Source: Opitutus terrae PB90-1
GTDB lineage: Bacteria > Verrucomicrobiota > Verrucomicrobiia > Opitutales > Opitutaceae
Assembly: GCF_000019965.1 (NCBI RefSeq)
Contig: NC_010571.1
Location: forward strand, 1,240,001 to 1,304,000
Reading direction: 5' to 3'
Length of the DNA: 64,000 nt
In this document: piece after piece, positions 8,271 through 17,303 of the stretch
Layout: each line of letters begins with the position of its first letter
Position numbering within the stretch: the stretch's first letter is position 1
Program-made: the position numbers and the translations under genes
The notes under the pieces: generated by a model
Database searches by the model: none
The model's input: the letters and a program-made list of their open reading frames with translations, nothing else
What the model was told of the DNA's origin: nothing

Positions 8271-11200
8271 ATGAAATCGAGCAAACCAGTTCCGACTACC
8301 CCTCGTGCTTGCTTGGGCTCGGCAGAGCACTCCCGCACCTCTCATCGCCGACTGCTTCCGTCCTGGCTGGCCGTACTCTGCGTCGCGGCGCCGTTCGCGG
8401 GCGCGCAGACGACCACCCCGCCGGCGCCTGCACCGGTCGAAGACGAAGAAATCATCATGCTGTCGCCGTTCGAAGTGTCGGCGAGCGAATCGGAAGGTTA
8501 CGCGGCGGCGACGACACTCGCGGGCAACCGGTTGAACACGCAGCTGCGCGACGTGGGCGCGGCGGTATCGGTGGTCACAACACAGTTTCTGCGCGACACC
8601 GGAGCCACCGGCAACACCTCGCTCCTGCAGTACACGGTCGGTTCCGAGGTCGGCGGCGTGAACGGCAACTTCGCGGGCACCGGCGACGGCGCCGTGCTGG
8701 CCGAGCCGTCCCGCCCGAGCGAAACCACGCGTGTCCGTGGACTCGCGGCCGCCGACAACACCCGCGACTTCTTCCTCTCCCAGATTCCGTGGGACAGCTA
8801 CAACATCGACCGCGTCGATCTGCAGCGCGGTCCGAACTCGATCCTCTTTGGCCAAGGCAGTCCGGCGGGTATCATCAATGCGGGCACGAAGGTGGCCAGT
8901 TTCCGCAACTCGGGCGAGGTCGAGACCCGCATTGGCAGCTACGGCACCCTGCGCGGGTCGCTGGACCTCAACCGTGAGCTCGTGGAGAACCAGCTGGCGA
9001 TTCGGCTCAACCTGCTCGACAACGAGGAGAAATACCAGCAGGAGGAGGCGTTCACGAACGACCGGCGCGCGGCTGGATCGCTGCGCTACGAGCCGGAGGC
9101 GCTCAATCGAAACGGATTCCGGTTCACCGTGAAGGCCGGTTTCGAGACCGGCAGGATCGACAGCAACAATCCGCGCATTCTGCCGCCGCAGGATCAGATT
9201 ACGCCGTTCTTCGAAGACGGTACCATAACCGTAACGGATCCGAACGGAAGCGCCAGGTCAGTCGCGCGCGGAACGAATCAAGCCACCTACAACGGCTGGC
9301 AGCTCTGGGACAACCAATCGGGTCGCATCGGCAGCGGCGTCGCTCGTCCGACCGCCTATGAGCATGCGGGCTCCATGTTGATTCCCTACGCCTCGGATTG
9401 GATCAAGAATTCCAACTTCGGCGGCAGCATCAACGCCAACAATCCGGTGGCCTTCTTTGGCAATGGCGGCGGTGCGCAAACCGCCTATTGGGTCACCACC
9501 GCGAGTCAACAGTACCAGGGAAACCTCTCGCTCGGCTACGTCACGGCACCCGGGTCCTGGGCCAGCATCGCTCCCACCGCGACTTGGGCGGTCAATGCGA
9601 ACCTGCCTTACTCCGGCGCGGGCATTTTCAAGAACAACGTCATCACCGATCCGTCGGTCTTCGACTTCTACAATCATTTGATCGACGGCGACACCAAGCG
9701 CGAACGGCAGCGGTTCCACCGTGCGACGTTCAATGTCGCGACCACCGCGCTGAACGACCAGATCGGTCTCTCGTTCGACTACAACAAGGAAGCCTACAAG
9801 TTCACGCAGAGCGCGCTCCTGGGTGGCAACGTGACCCTGTATATCGATCCGATGGCCGTGTACAACAACGGCACGGCGGACGCGGGTTTGACAGGCGTCC
9901 CGTACTCCGACGGCACGGCGAATCCTAACGTGGGCCGTCCCTTTGTTTCCTCGGTCGGCGGCAGCAACAATTCCACTGCCACCGAGAGTGAAGACAAGCG
10001 CGTGACGGCGTTTGTCACTCGCGACCTCCGCGAGGATCTTCCGGGCTGGCTGGGCCGGATTGTCGGCAAGCATACGGTAACCGGCCTCTGGGCGGACTCG
10101 GAGCAGACCACCGACAATCGTGGCTGGGACAGCTACGGCTACCGCGATCCGAACGTCTATCGACTGCAGGACCCGGATCTCGACCCGCAGACCGTCAACT
10201 TCACGTTCGTGCGGCCCGCGATGGTCATGTATCTCGGGCCGTCGTTGCTGGGCAAGTCGGCCACCGGTGCCAGTATCCCGGTGATTTCGGGGACTCCGAT
10301 GATTGCCAGCGGCGCGGTGACCTATTTCGACGATACCTGGAATGCCCCCGCGAGCGTCCGTCCGACCGATCCTTGGACGAACAATGCGTTCACCCTCGAT
10401 CCGACGAAATTGGCTCCGGGTTACTTGGCGGCGGCGGGTGCCGGAGCGGTCAATCCCGCCAACTTCACGCAGGCGAACAATCCCGCCAACTACGTGGGCT
10501 GGACGACCGCCCCGCTCAACATCACCCACGCTGATTCGGACGCGAATCGCGACGCGTTGACGACGAGCGCGGCGTTGAACCGAGCCCAGACGGTGTCGAA
10601 AGCGCTCGTCTGGCAGGGCAAGATGCTCGACGACAGCATCGTCGCGACACTGGGCTGGCGCAGAGACACGGCGAAGGCCTACGGCTTCCAGCGCGTTCTC
10701 GGAAACGACCCGCAGATCAACTTGAGCAACTACACCATTACGGGTAGCGCGAATCACGTCCTGGAAGTCGGTTCGCGCTCCGAGAGCTTCGTGGCGCACC
10801 TGATGGACTTGCCGGGCCTCAAGGGCCTCACGAAGAACCTGCCGTTCGAGGTCAGTCTTGCGTACAGTCACTCCACGAACTTCCAGCCGCTCGCTGGCCG
10901 CGTGAATGTGTATGGTGAGGAGATCGCACCGCCGTCCGGCAAGACGTATGATCGCAGCATCACGATCGCGACGCGGGACCAGAAATATTCGCTCAAAGTC
11001 GGCAAGTACGTCACTTCGCAGAAGAACATCACGTCGCTGAACAACATCTTCGCGAACGATTTCAACTGGTGGATCGGCAGCCTGACGAACTACACGAACA
11101 TGTTCGATCCGGCCATCCAGGGCGGCCCCGTCTGGGGGCCGATGAAAAGCGGCTCCAATATCGAGCAGTACATGTTCAGCGACAGCACGACGACCCAGTC

Positions 11201-12092
11201 GCCTGAACTGGCGGCGCGTCAAGCCGCGGCGGTCGCAGGAGTGCGCGCGTTCCAGAATGCCGTCGATCCGCGTTTCTGGTCAGCGTGGGGTTTCACCAGC
11301 AAAGAGTTCATCCAGTCCAACCAGACGGGGAACCCGTACACGAATGTGAACTCCGTCCCGAACGGCTTTGCTCTCACCGAGGACGGTGTCTCGGAAGGCT
11401 ACGAATTCGAACTGAGCGCCCAGCCGCTGCCGAATTGGCGGCTGATCTTCAACGCCAGCAAGATGACGGCGGTCCGCAGCAACATCGGCGGCGACGCGCT
11501 CAACGAGATGATGGAGCAGATCATCACGATGGTTAACGGCGACGGCGGAAAGATGCACTTCTGGTGGGGCACCTCCGATGTTCCGGATGCCCGGCAGGTG
11601 TTCTATACGGGCGTCGGAGCTCCCGGAAACCGCGGCCTCGGCGCGGACTGGGCCAGCCTGAAGCTGATCGAAGGCGCCTCCGCCCCGGAGATTCGTACCT
11701 GGCACTACAATCTCATCACGAACTACGATTTCACCGACGGGTTCCTCAAGGGCTTCAGTGCGGGTGGTGCCGTGCGGTATCAGAGCGGGGATACGCTCGG
11801 TTATCCTCCGACCGGCAACCCGACCGATCCGGCGAGCCTCGGGTTCGACCTCGCGAATCCCTACAAGGGGCCGTCCGAGACCTACGTCGACTTTTGGGTG
11901 GGTTACCGGCGGAAGCTCACCGCGAAGATCGATTGGCGCGTTCAACTCAACGTCCAGAACGTCGGCAAGAATGATGGTCTGATTCCCATCACGGTGCAGG
12001 GACCGATCCCGGGCCAGCCCGGCGGAACTCCCGCCGGCTACCGCATCGCTCCGGTGCAGACGTTCACGCTCACCAACACGTTCGAATTCTGA
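8271..12092 (+). CDS. TonB-dependent outer-membrane receptor
   Basis: A 1,273-residue outer-membrane active transporter. The N-terminus has a signal peptide (hydrophobic segment LLPSWLAVLCVAAPFAGA) followed by a Pro/Thr linker and LSPFEVSASE, typical of Opitutaceae receptors. A plug domain follows (about 70-210) with VSVVTTQFLRD and IDRVDLQRGPNSILFGQG. The large beta-barrel ends in FTLTNTFEF; a terminal Phe is the usual barrel-assembly signal. I prefer the ATG at 8271, since upstream codons read as shadow. The substrate cannot be read from sequence, but the glucan genes immediately downstream suggest an oligosaccharide (inference). Confidence 0.92.
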   Translation: MKSSKPVPTTPRACLGSAEHSRTSHRRLLPSWLAVLCVAAPFAGAQTTTPPAPAPVEDEEIIMLSPFEVSASESEGYAAATTLAGNRLNTQLRDVGAAVSVVTTQFLRDTGATGNTSLLQYTVGSEVGGVNGNFAGTGDGAVLAEPSRPSETTRVRGLAAADNTRDFFLSQIPWDSYNIDRVDLQRGPNSILFGQGSPAGIINAGTKVASFRNSGEVETRIGSYGTLRGSLDLNRELVENQLAIRLNLLDNEEKYQQEEAFTNDRRAAGSLRYEPEALNRNGFRFTVKAGFETGRIDSNNPRILPPQDQITPFFEDGTITVTDPNGSARSVARGTNQATYNGWQLWDNQSGRIGSGVARPTAYEHAGSMLIPYASDWIKNSNFGGSINANNPVAFFGNGGGAQTAYWVTTASQQYQGNLSLGYVTAPGSWASIAPTATWAVNANLPYSGAGIFKNNVITDPSVFDFYNHLIDGDTKRERQRFHRATFNVATTALNDQIGLSFDYNKEAYKFTQSALLGGNVTLYIDPMAVYNNGTADAGLTGVPYSDGTANPNVGRPFVSSVGGSNNSTATESEDKRVTAFVTRDLREDLPGWLGRIVGKHTVTGLWADSEQTTDNRGWDSYGYRDPNVYRLQDPDLDPQTVNFTFVRPAMVMYLGPSLLGKSATGASIPVISGTPMIASGAVTYFDDTWNAPASVRPTDPWTNNAFTLDPTKLAPGYLAAAGAGAVNPANFTQANNPANYVGWTTAPLNITHADSDANRDALTTSAALNRAQTVSKALVWQGKMLDDSIVATLGWRRDTAKAYGFQRVLGNDPQINLSNYTITGSANHVLEVGSRSESFVAHLMDLPGLKGLTKNLPFEVSLAYSHSTNFQPLAGRVNVYGEEIAPPSGKTYDRSITIATRDQKYSLKVGKYVTSQKNITSLNNIFANDFNWWIGSLTNYTNMFDPAIQGGPVWGPMKSGSNIEQYMFSDSTTTQSPELAARQAAAVAGVRAFQNAVDPRFWSAWGFTSKEFIQSNQTGNPYTNVNSVPNGFALTEDGVSEGYEFELSAQPLPNWRLIFNASKMTAVRSNIGGDALNEMMEQIITMVNGDGGKMHFWWGTSDVPDARQVFYTGVGAPGNRGLGADWASLKLIEGASAPEIRTWHYNLITNYDFTDGFLKGFSAGGAVRYQSGDTLGYPPTGNPTDPASLGFDLANPYKGPSETYVDFWVGYRRKLTAKIDWRVQLNVQNVGKNDGLIPITVQGPIPGQPGGTPAGYRIAPVQTFTLTNTFEF

Positions 12093-12171
12093 GGTCGTGA
12101 TGCTGCGCGCGACTCAGCCGGTCGCGCGCAGTCACGAGCGCCTCTCCACGCAACGATGCCGTCATCTGTAG

Positions 12172-12193
12172 GGCGGGGTCGCCCAACCCCGCC
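12172..12193. terminator. GC-rich hairpin downstream of the receptor gene
   Basis: GGCGGGG and CCCCGCC form a perfect 7-bp stem with an 8-nt loop about 80 nt after the receptor stop codon. There is no T-run, so it may be part of a dispersed repeat and not an intrinsic terminator. The following bases to about 12,290 repeat the same GGCGGGG theme. Confidence 0.4.
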
Positions 12194-12299
12194 GTGCGCG
12201 GCAGTCCGGCGGCAACGGCGGGGTCAGGCGACTCCGACTTACAGGCCGGCTGCGTCGGGTGGCGCAGTTCGCCCCGCTCACTTTTTTCAAACCCTCACC

Positions 12300-13241
12300 A
12301 TGTCTCCGTCCATCGTTGTGGCCCACGGTCAACGTGCGCGTGGCACGGGCGTCTCGCCCGTGGACGGCGCTCCGCGCCGCCGAGCCGCGCGCACCGCCGA
12401 CACGGTGACCACACGGGCGGGACGCCCGGGCCACCGCGAACCTGCCGACGCGCGAGCCGCGAAACCATTTCGGCCCCTCGCGTTCGACGCCGCGATCTTC
12501 GACATGGACGGCGTCATCACCGACACCGCGGCGGTGCACTCCGCGGCGTGGAAGCGAATGTTCGACGAGTACCTCCGGCGGCGGGCGCAGGCGCGCGGTG
12601 AGCGCTTTCAGGAGTTTGCCCACGAACGCGACTATCGAGCCTACGTCGATGGCCGGCCGCGGTATCAGGGGGTCGCGACGTTCCTGAAATCCCGCGACAT
12701 CGATCTGCCGTTCGGCGTGTCGACGGATCCAGCCGGCGCCGAAACCATCTGCGGACTCGGCAATCGGAAAAACGAACTTTTCCACGGGATCATCGAGGCG
12801 GACGGCGTACGCGTTTACCCGTCTACGCTCGAGCTGATCGAAACTCTTCGCAGCGCCGGCATCCAGGTGGGGTTGGCGACTTCGAGCAAGAACTCCGGGC
12901 TGATCCTCGCGAAGACGCGGACCGCTCCACTTTTCGCGACGGTGGTCGATGGTGTCGTCTCGGAGCGGCTGGGGCTGAAAGGCAAGCCCCAGCCGGACAT
13001 CTTTCTTGCCGCCTGCCGCGACCTCGGCGCGCCTCGGCATCGGGCGATTGTCATCGAGGACGCCGTGTCGGGCGTGCAGGCGGGCGCGAACGGCGGGTTC
13101 GGGCTCGTCGTCGGCGTGGCCCGGGAGAACAACGCCGTTGAGCTGCGCGAGCACGGCGCCGACCTCGTCGTGGGCGACCTGGCAGAGCTCACGCTCGATG
13201 AGATCGATCGGAAGGTTCGCCTCAAGGCCGCCGGGGCGTGA
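12300..13241 (+). CDS. pgmB: Beta-phosphoglucomutase-like HAD hydrolase
   Basis: It would interconvert beta-glucose 1-phosphate and glucose 6-phosphate, the step after an inverting disaccharide phosphorylase. HAD motifs: FDMDGVITDTA (motif I, residues ~66-76), TSSKNSG (motif II), KGKPQPD (motif III Lys) and VIEDAVSG (motif IV). The cap has YVDGRPRYQGV, usual in this subgroup. The protein is 313 residues from the ATG at 12300. About 60 N-terminal residues are Arg/Ala-rich and encoded by a palindromic repeat (12344-12432), so the native start may be nearer the domain (a GTG lies at 12405). The MFS gene follows after 18 nt and GH65 after that, supporting an operon. Confidence 0.85.
   Translation: MSPSIVVAHGQRARGTGVSPVDGAPRRRAARTADTVTTRAGRPGHREPADARAAKPFRPLAFDAAIFDMDGVITDTAAVHSAAWKRMFDEYLRRRAQARGERFQEFAHERDYRAYVDGRPRYQGVATFLKSRDIDLPFGVSTDPAGAETICGLGNRKNELFHGIIEADGVRVYPSTLELIETLRSAGIQVGLATSSKNSGLILAKTRTAPLFATVVDGVVSERLGLKGKPQPDIFLAACRDLGAPRHRAIVIEDAVSGVQAGANGGFGLVVGVARENNAVELREHGADLVVGDLAELTLDEIDRKVRLKAAGA
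12344..12432. repeat. Palindromic repeat inside the 5' end of the pgmB reading frame
   Basis: Successive hairpins: CACGGGC/GCCCGTG (12344-12362), GGCGC/GCGCC (12366-12378) and a CGGGCG/CGCCCG pair near the right edge. The encoded peptide (GTGVSPVDGAPRRR, then RAGRPGH) looks like translation of a dispersed verrucomicrobial repeat and not like protein-family sequence. Confidence 0.55.
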
Positions 13242-13259
13242 GTCTCCCGGCCTTTCCCC

Positions 13260-14768
13260 ATGCTTACTCCGCAAAAACCCCGCCTCGGATTCTGGCAGCT
13301 CTGGAACATGAGTTTCGGCTACGTCGGAATCCAATTTGGCTTCGCCCTTCAAAACGCGAACGTCAGCCGCATCTTCGAAACGCTCGGCGCGAGCGTGCCG
13401 GACATTCCGATCCTCTGGATCGCCGGCCCGGTCACCGGTTTGGTGGTGCAGCCGATCGTGGGATACATGAGCGACAAGACCTGGAACCGGCTCGGTCGCC
13501 GCAAGCCGTATTTCCTCGTCGGCGCGATCCTCGCCTCGCTCGCGTTGCTCGTCATGCCCAACTCGCCCGCGCTCTGGTTCGCCGCGGGCATGCTCTGGAT
13601 CATGGACGCGTCCATCAACATCACGATGGAGCCGATGCGTGCCTTCGTCGGCGACATGCTGCCCGACGAGCAGCGGACGACTGGTTTTGCGGTTCAGACC
13701 TTCTTCATCGGCGCGAGCTCGGTGATCGGCTCGCTGATGCCTTGGCTGCTCACGAATGTTTTCCACGTGGCGAACACGGCGCCGGAGGGCGTCGTGCCGG
13801 ACTCGGTGAAATGGTCGTTCGCGCTCGGCGGCATCGTCTACTTCCTCACCGTGCTCTGGACCGTGGTGTCGGTGAAGGAATATTCGCCCGAGCAACAGCG
13901 GGCGTTTCACGGGGAATCAGAGCAACCGCAAAGCGCGGATGTGTCGCAGCTGACGCTCGACGCGGGCCGCTACACCCGGCTGGGCTCGGCGCTGGTGGCG
14001 GGCGGACTGCTGGCCAGCGTCGTGATTCGCCAGCTGAGCTGGGATCGCGGGCTCTACATCCTCTCGTTCGGCGCCGGAGCCTACGGCCTGCTGCAGCTCG
14101 TCGCGGCACACCGCTATCGCGCCGGGAAAAAGCGCGGGCTGGTCGAGCTCATTCACGATCTCAACAACATGCCGGCCGCGATGCGCCAGCTGGCGCTCGC
14201 CCAGATAGCCACGTGGTTCGCGCTCTTCGCGTTCTTCATCTACGCGACGGCGGCCGTGGCGAACCACCACTTCGGCAGCACGGATCCGCGCAGTGCGCTC
14301 TACAACGAAGGTGCCAACTGGGTCGGCGTACTGATGTCGGTCTACAATGGCGTCGCGGCGCTCGTCGCGTTTGCGCTGCCGCCGATGGCGCGCCGGCTGA
14401 GCCGCGTGAAGACGCACGTCGTCTGCCTGGTGATCGGCGGACTCGGGCTCGGCTCGATGTATTTTTTCAAGAACCCGCAGTGGCTGATCGTCTCGATGAT
14501 CGGACTCGGCATCGCGTGGGCAAGCCTGCTCACGCTGCCCTACGCGATCCTCAGCAGCGTGGTGCCGTATCGGAAAATCGGCGTCTACATGGGCATGTTC
14601 AATTTCTTCATCGTCATCCCGCAAATCCTTGCCGCGGCGGTCCTGGGCCTGCTCGTTCGCACGGTGTTCCACGGCCGCGCAATCGACGCGCTCCTGCTCG
14701 GCGGCGCCTCCATGATCCTCGCCGCCGTGCTCATGCTGCGGGTGCAGGACCAGCGGGGGAGGACGTGA
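13260..14768 (+). CDS. MFS/GPH-type sugar transporter
   Basis: A 502-residue inner-membrane carrier with about 12 hydrophobic segments. The loop after TM2, [17 protein letters not shown], is the MFS signature in the form used by GPH and SLC45-like sugar transporters. A long soluble segment at about 200-245 separates the two halves. It sits between the phosphoglucomutase-like gene and the GH65 gene with short gaps (18 and 7 nt), so it probably imports the disaccharide that the phosphorylase splits. The exact sugar is inferred from context only. Confidence 0.85.
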   Translation: MLTPQKPRLGFWQLWNMSFGYVGIQFGFALQNANVSRIFETLGASVPDIPILWIAGPVTGLVVQPIVGYMSDKTWNRLGRRKPYFLVGAILASLALLVMPNSPALWFAAGMLWIMDASINITMEPMRAFVGDMLPDEQRTTGFAVQTFFIGASSVIGSLMPWLLTNVFHVANTAPEGVVPDSVKWSFALGGIVYFLTVLWTVVSVKEYSPEQQRAFHGESEQPQSADVSQLTLDAGRYTRLGSALVAGGLLASVVIRQLSWDRGLYILSFGAGAYGLLQLVAAHRYRAGKKRGLVELIHDLNNMPAAMRQLALAQIATWFALFAFFIYATAAVANHHFGSTDPRSALYNEGANWVGVLMSVYNGVAALVAFALPPMARRLSRVKTHVVCLVIGGLGLGSMYFFKNPQWLIVSMIGLGIAWASLLTLPYAILSSVVPYRKIGVYMGMFNFFIVIPQILAAAVLGLLVRTVFHGRAIDALLLGGASMILAAVLMLRVQDQRGRT

Positions 14769-14775
14769 CCTTTTA

Positions 14776-17106
14776 ATGAAACAGCTTTGGGAAATCAGCA
14801 CCACCGAATGCGCCGGCAGCAAGGAAAGCATCATGCTCCGGGGCAATGTGTATCAGATTGCCAATGGCGCCATGGGCTATCGCGGCACGCTGGACGAGTT
14901 CGGTCCGGCCGAAGCGGTGGGCATCACGCTGGCCGGGATTTTCGATCAAGTGGGGGAGGCCTGGCGCGAGCCGGTGAACGCGCCGAATGGCGGTTACACC
15001 CGCGTGTCGCTCGACGGCACCCCGCTGTCGGCCCTGGACGACACCGTCGTGGCGCACCGGCAGGTGCTGCATTTCCGCGACGCGCGGTTTGAACGCGAGA
15101 CGGTTTTCGCCGTCGGCGGAAAGAAGCTCACGTTGCGTTCGTCGCGGTTCCTGAGCGTGGTCGAGCCGAATCTGGGTGTGATCCGGCTTTCGGTGTCGTG
15201 CGACCAGGATGCGGATATCGCGATCGCCACGGGCATCGACTACAACATCTGGGACCTGAATGGACCGCACCTGCGTGAGCTCACGCCGAGCCAGTCGGAC
15301 GACCTGCTGTGCGTGGACGCCCGGACCCACGAAGCCCGCAAGCGCGTCGCGGTGGCTGAGGCGGTTGCGACCGAACTCGGCGGCAGCCAGCCGCTCGTCG
15401 CGGAGAACCGGAACCTGCGGCGCTTCGCGTTTCGCGCGCGGGCTGGGGAAATCTACGTGCTCGACAAGTTTTTCGCGGTGTTCGCCGAGCAGGATTCGCC
15501 GGCCACGCCGCCGGCGCGCGGGGCCCTCGAACTCGTCAAGCGCGCGCGGCAACTCGGTCGCGACGCGTGCCTGGCGCAGCACGCCGCCGAATGGCAAAGC
15601 CGCTGGGCGCGCTGCGACGTAGTGATCGCCGGCGACGACGAAGCGCAGCAGGCGCTGCGCTACAGCCTCCTGCAGCTGTTGATGGTCGCGCCCGTGCAAG
15701 GGAGTGCGAACTCGATTCCGGCCCGGGCGTTGTCGGGGCAGGTCTACAAGGGTGCGGTGTTTTGGGATACGGAGATGTTCATGTTGCCGTTCTTTCTGCA
15801 CACGTATCCCGAGAAGGCCGTGGAGCTGCTGCGCTACCGGATCCGGACGCTCGACGGCGCGCGGCGCAAGGCGCAGACGGAGGGGCCGGGCTATCGCGGC
15901 GCCTTCTACGCGTGGGAGAGTCAGGATACGGGCGACGACGCGTGCACGTATTTCAATATCGGCGACCCGATCACCGGCCGGGAACTGCGCACGCATTTTC
16001 GCGACAAGCAGGTGCACATCAGCGGTGACGTGGCGCTCGCGCTGTGGGAATATTTCCGCATTACCGGGGACGACCGGATGCTACGCGAGGGCGGGGCGGA
16101 GGTGATTCTGGAGTGTGCGCGGTTCTACTACTCTTACGCGCATTTCAAGAAGGACCGAGGCCGCTACGAGATCCTCGATGTGATCGGGCCGGACGAATAC
16201 CACGAGCGCGTCAACAACAACGCGTTCACCAATGCGGTCGTCCGCGAGACCTTCGCGATCGCGGGGGCGGTTGTCGCGCATCTCGAGCGCACGCATCCGG
16301 CGGAGCTGAAAACGCTGCTGGCGAAGCTCGATATCGCGGGCGAGCTGCCCGCCTTCGCCGACGCCGCCGCGCGGCTGTATGTGCCGGCGCCACATCCGAA
16401 GACGCGCGTGATCGAGCAGTTCGAAGGTTATCTGAAGCTGCGCGACGCCTCGGTGGAGGAACTGAAGGCGAAGATGGTGCATCCGAACGAGTATCTCGGC
16501 GCCGGTCAGGGGCTCGCCGTGCCGACCAAGCTGATCAAGCAGGCGGACGTGGTGATGATGCTGAACCTGTTTCGTGCGCGGTATCCCACCGAAGTGAAGC
16601 AGGCAAACTGGCGCTACTACGAGCCGCGCACGGAGCATGGCTCGAGCCTCAGCGCCTGCGCCTACGCGATGGTCGCGACGGAGATCGGCGAAGGGGAGCG
16701 CGCCTACGACTACTTCCTCAAAACCGCGACGATCGACCTCGAGGCGAAGTACAAAGTCTACGTCGGCACGACGTTCATCGGCGGATCGCACCCGGCCGCC
16801 AACGGCGGCGCGTGGATGACCGCCGTGTTTGGCTTCGGCGGCGTGCTGATCGAGGAGAACCGGATTCTCATTCAGCCGCGGCTGCCGAGGAAGTGGCGGA
16901 GCTTGGAGTTTGGACTGGAACACCGGGGCGACCGTTTCCAGATCCGGATCACCGCGGACCGCGTGTCTGTCGAGCCCGCGCTGACGAATCGGCACGAACA
17001 CGCGTTTATGGTCGCGGGAGAACCTGTCACCTGCGCACGTGGCAACCCGGTGACGGTGGAGCATGGCCGGAGCAAGCCCGCGCTCTCCGGCTCGCGCGCG
17101 ATCTGA
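14776..17106 (+). CDS. GH65 disaccharide phosphorylase (nigerose/kojibiose/maltose type)
   Basis: An inverting cytoplasmic phosphorylase that splits an alpha-linked glucose disaccharide with phosphate into beta-glucose 1-phosphate and glucose. The 776-residue length fits GH65. The (alpha/alpha)6 barrel contains FWDTEMFMLPF near 330 and IGPDEYHERVNNNAFTN near 470; Glu474 is the expected general acid. PTKLIKQADV and RTEHGSSLS, also family hallmarks, follow. The N-terminal beta-sandwich covers ~1-260. Linkage specificity cannot be fixed by eye. The adjacent beta-phosphoglucomutase supports the phosphorylase (not hydrolase) assignment, and the GH87-like gene downstream makes nigerose (alpha-1,3) a good candidate. 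Confidence 0.9.
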   Translation: MKQLWEISTTECAGSKESIMLRGNVYQIANGAMGYRGTLDEFGPAEAVGITLAGIFDQVGEAWREPVNAPNGGYTRVSLDGTPLSALDDTVVAHRQVLHFRDARFERETVFAVGGKKLTLRSSRFLSVVEPNLGVIRLSVSCDQDADIAIATGIDYNIWDLNGPHLRELTPSQSDDLLCVDARTHEARKRVAVAEAVATELGGSQPLVAENRNLRRFAFRARAGEIYVLDKFFAVFAEQDSPATPPARGALELVKRARQLGRDACLAQHAAEWQSRWARCDVVIAGDDEAQQALRYSLLQLLMVAPVQGSANSIPARALSGQVYKGAVFWDTEMFMLPFFLHTYPEKAVELLRYRIRTLDGARRKAQTEGPGYRGAFYAWESQDTGDDACTYFNIGDPITGRELRTHFRDKQVHISGDVALALWEYFRITGDDRMLREGGAEVILECARFYYSYAHFKKDRGRYEILDVIGPDEYHERVNNNAFTNAVVRETFAIAGAVVAHLERTHPAELKTLLAKLDIAGELPAFADAAARLYVPAPHPKTRVIEQFEGYLKLRDASVEELKAKMVHPNEYLGAGQGLAVPTKLIKQADVVMMLNLFRARYPTEVKQANWRYYEPRTEHGSSLSACAYAMVATEIGEGERAYDYFLKTATIDLEAKYKVYVGTTFIGGSHPAANGGAWMTAVFGFGGVLIEENRILIQPRLPRKWRSLEFGLEHRGDRFQIRITADRVSVEPALTNRHEHAFMVAGEPVTCARGNPVTVEHGRSKPALSGSRAI

Positions 17107-17110
17107 TGTG

Positions 17111-17227
17111 AACCACGGATGAACACAGCTAGACTCAGAATGAATGAACGATTTCCGAGCGCAGGATTCGGCGCCGCACGCTCACGCTCCTCTGATCTGC
17201 GTGCATCTGTGTTCATCCGGGGTTGGT
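17111..17227. repeat. Dispersed-type inverted repeat
   Basis: The left arm AACCACGGATGAACACAG (17111-17128) pairs with CTGTGTTCATCCGGGGTTGG on the right (17206 on); the core GGATGAACACAG/CTGTGTTCATCC is perfect. About 75 nt of unrelated sequence lies between. It separates the GH65 and GH87-like genes and may act as a partial terminator. Confidence 0.6.
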
Positions 17228-17303
17228 TCGTGAGCGGTTTACCCGATCACGCAGCGGGTTTCCCCCGCTGCGCATCGTGCTTCCAGATGCCTGTGCGACC
17301 TTC

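Noticed and set aside
9258-11222. 654-codon minus-strand open frame
   Set aside because: It is antisense to the TonB-dependent receptor, has no family character, and its existence follows from high GC at third positions.
12162-13910. 582-codon minus-strand open frame
   Set aside because: Antisense to the phosphoglucomutase-like and transporter genes, both of which have clear family motifs.
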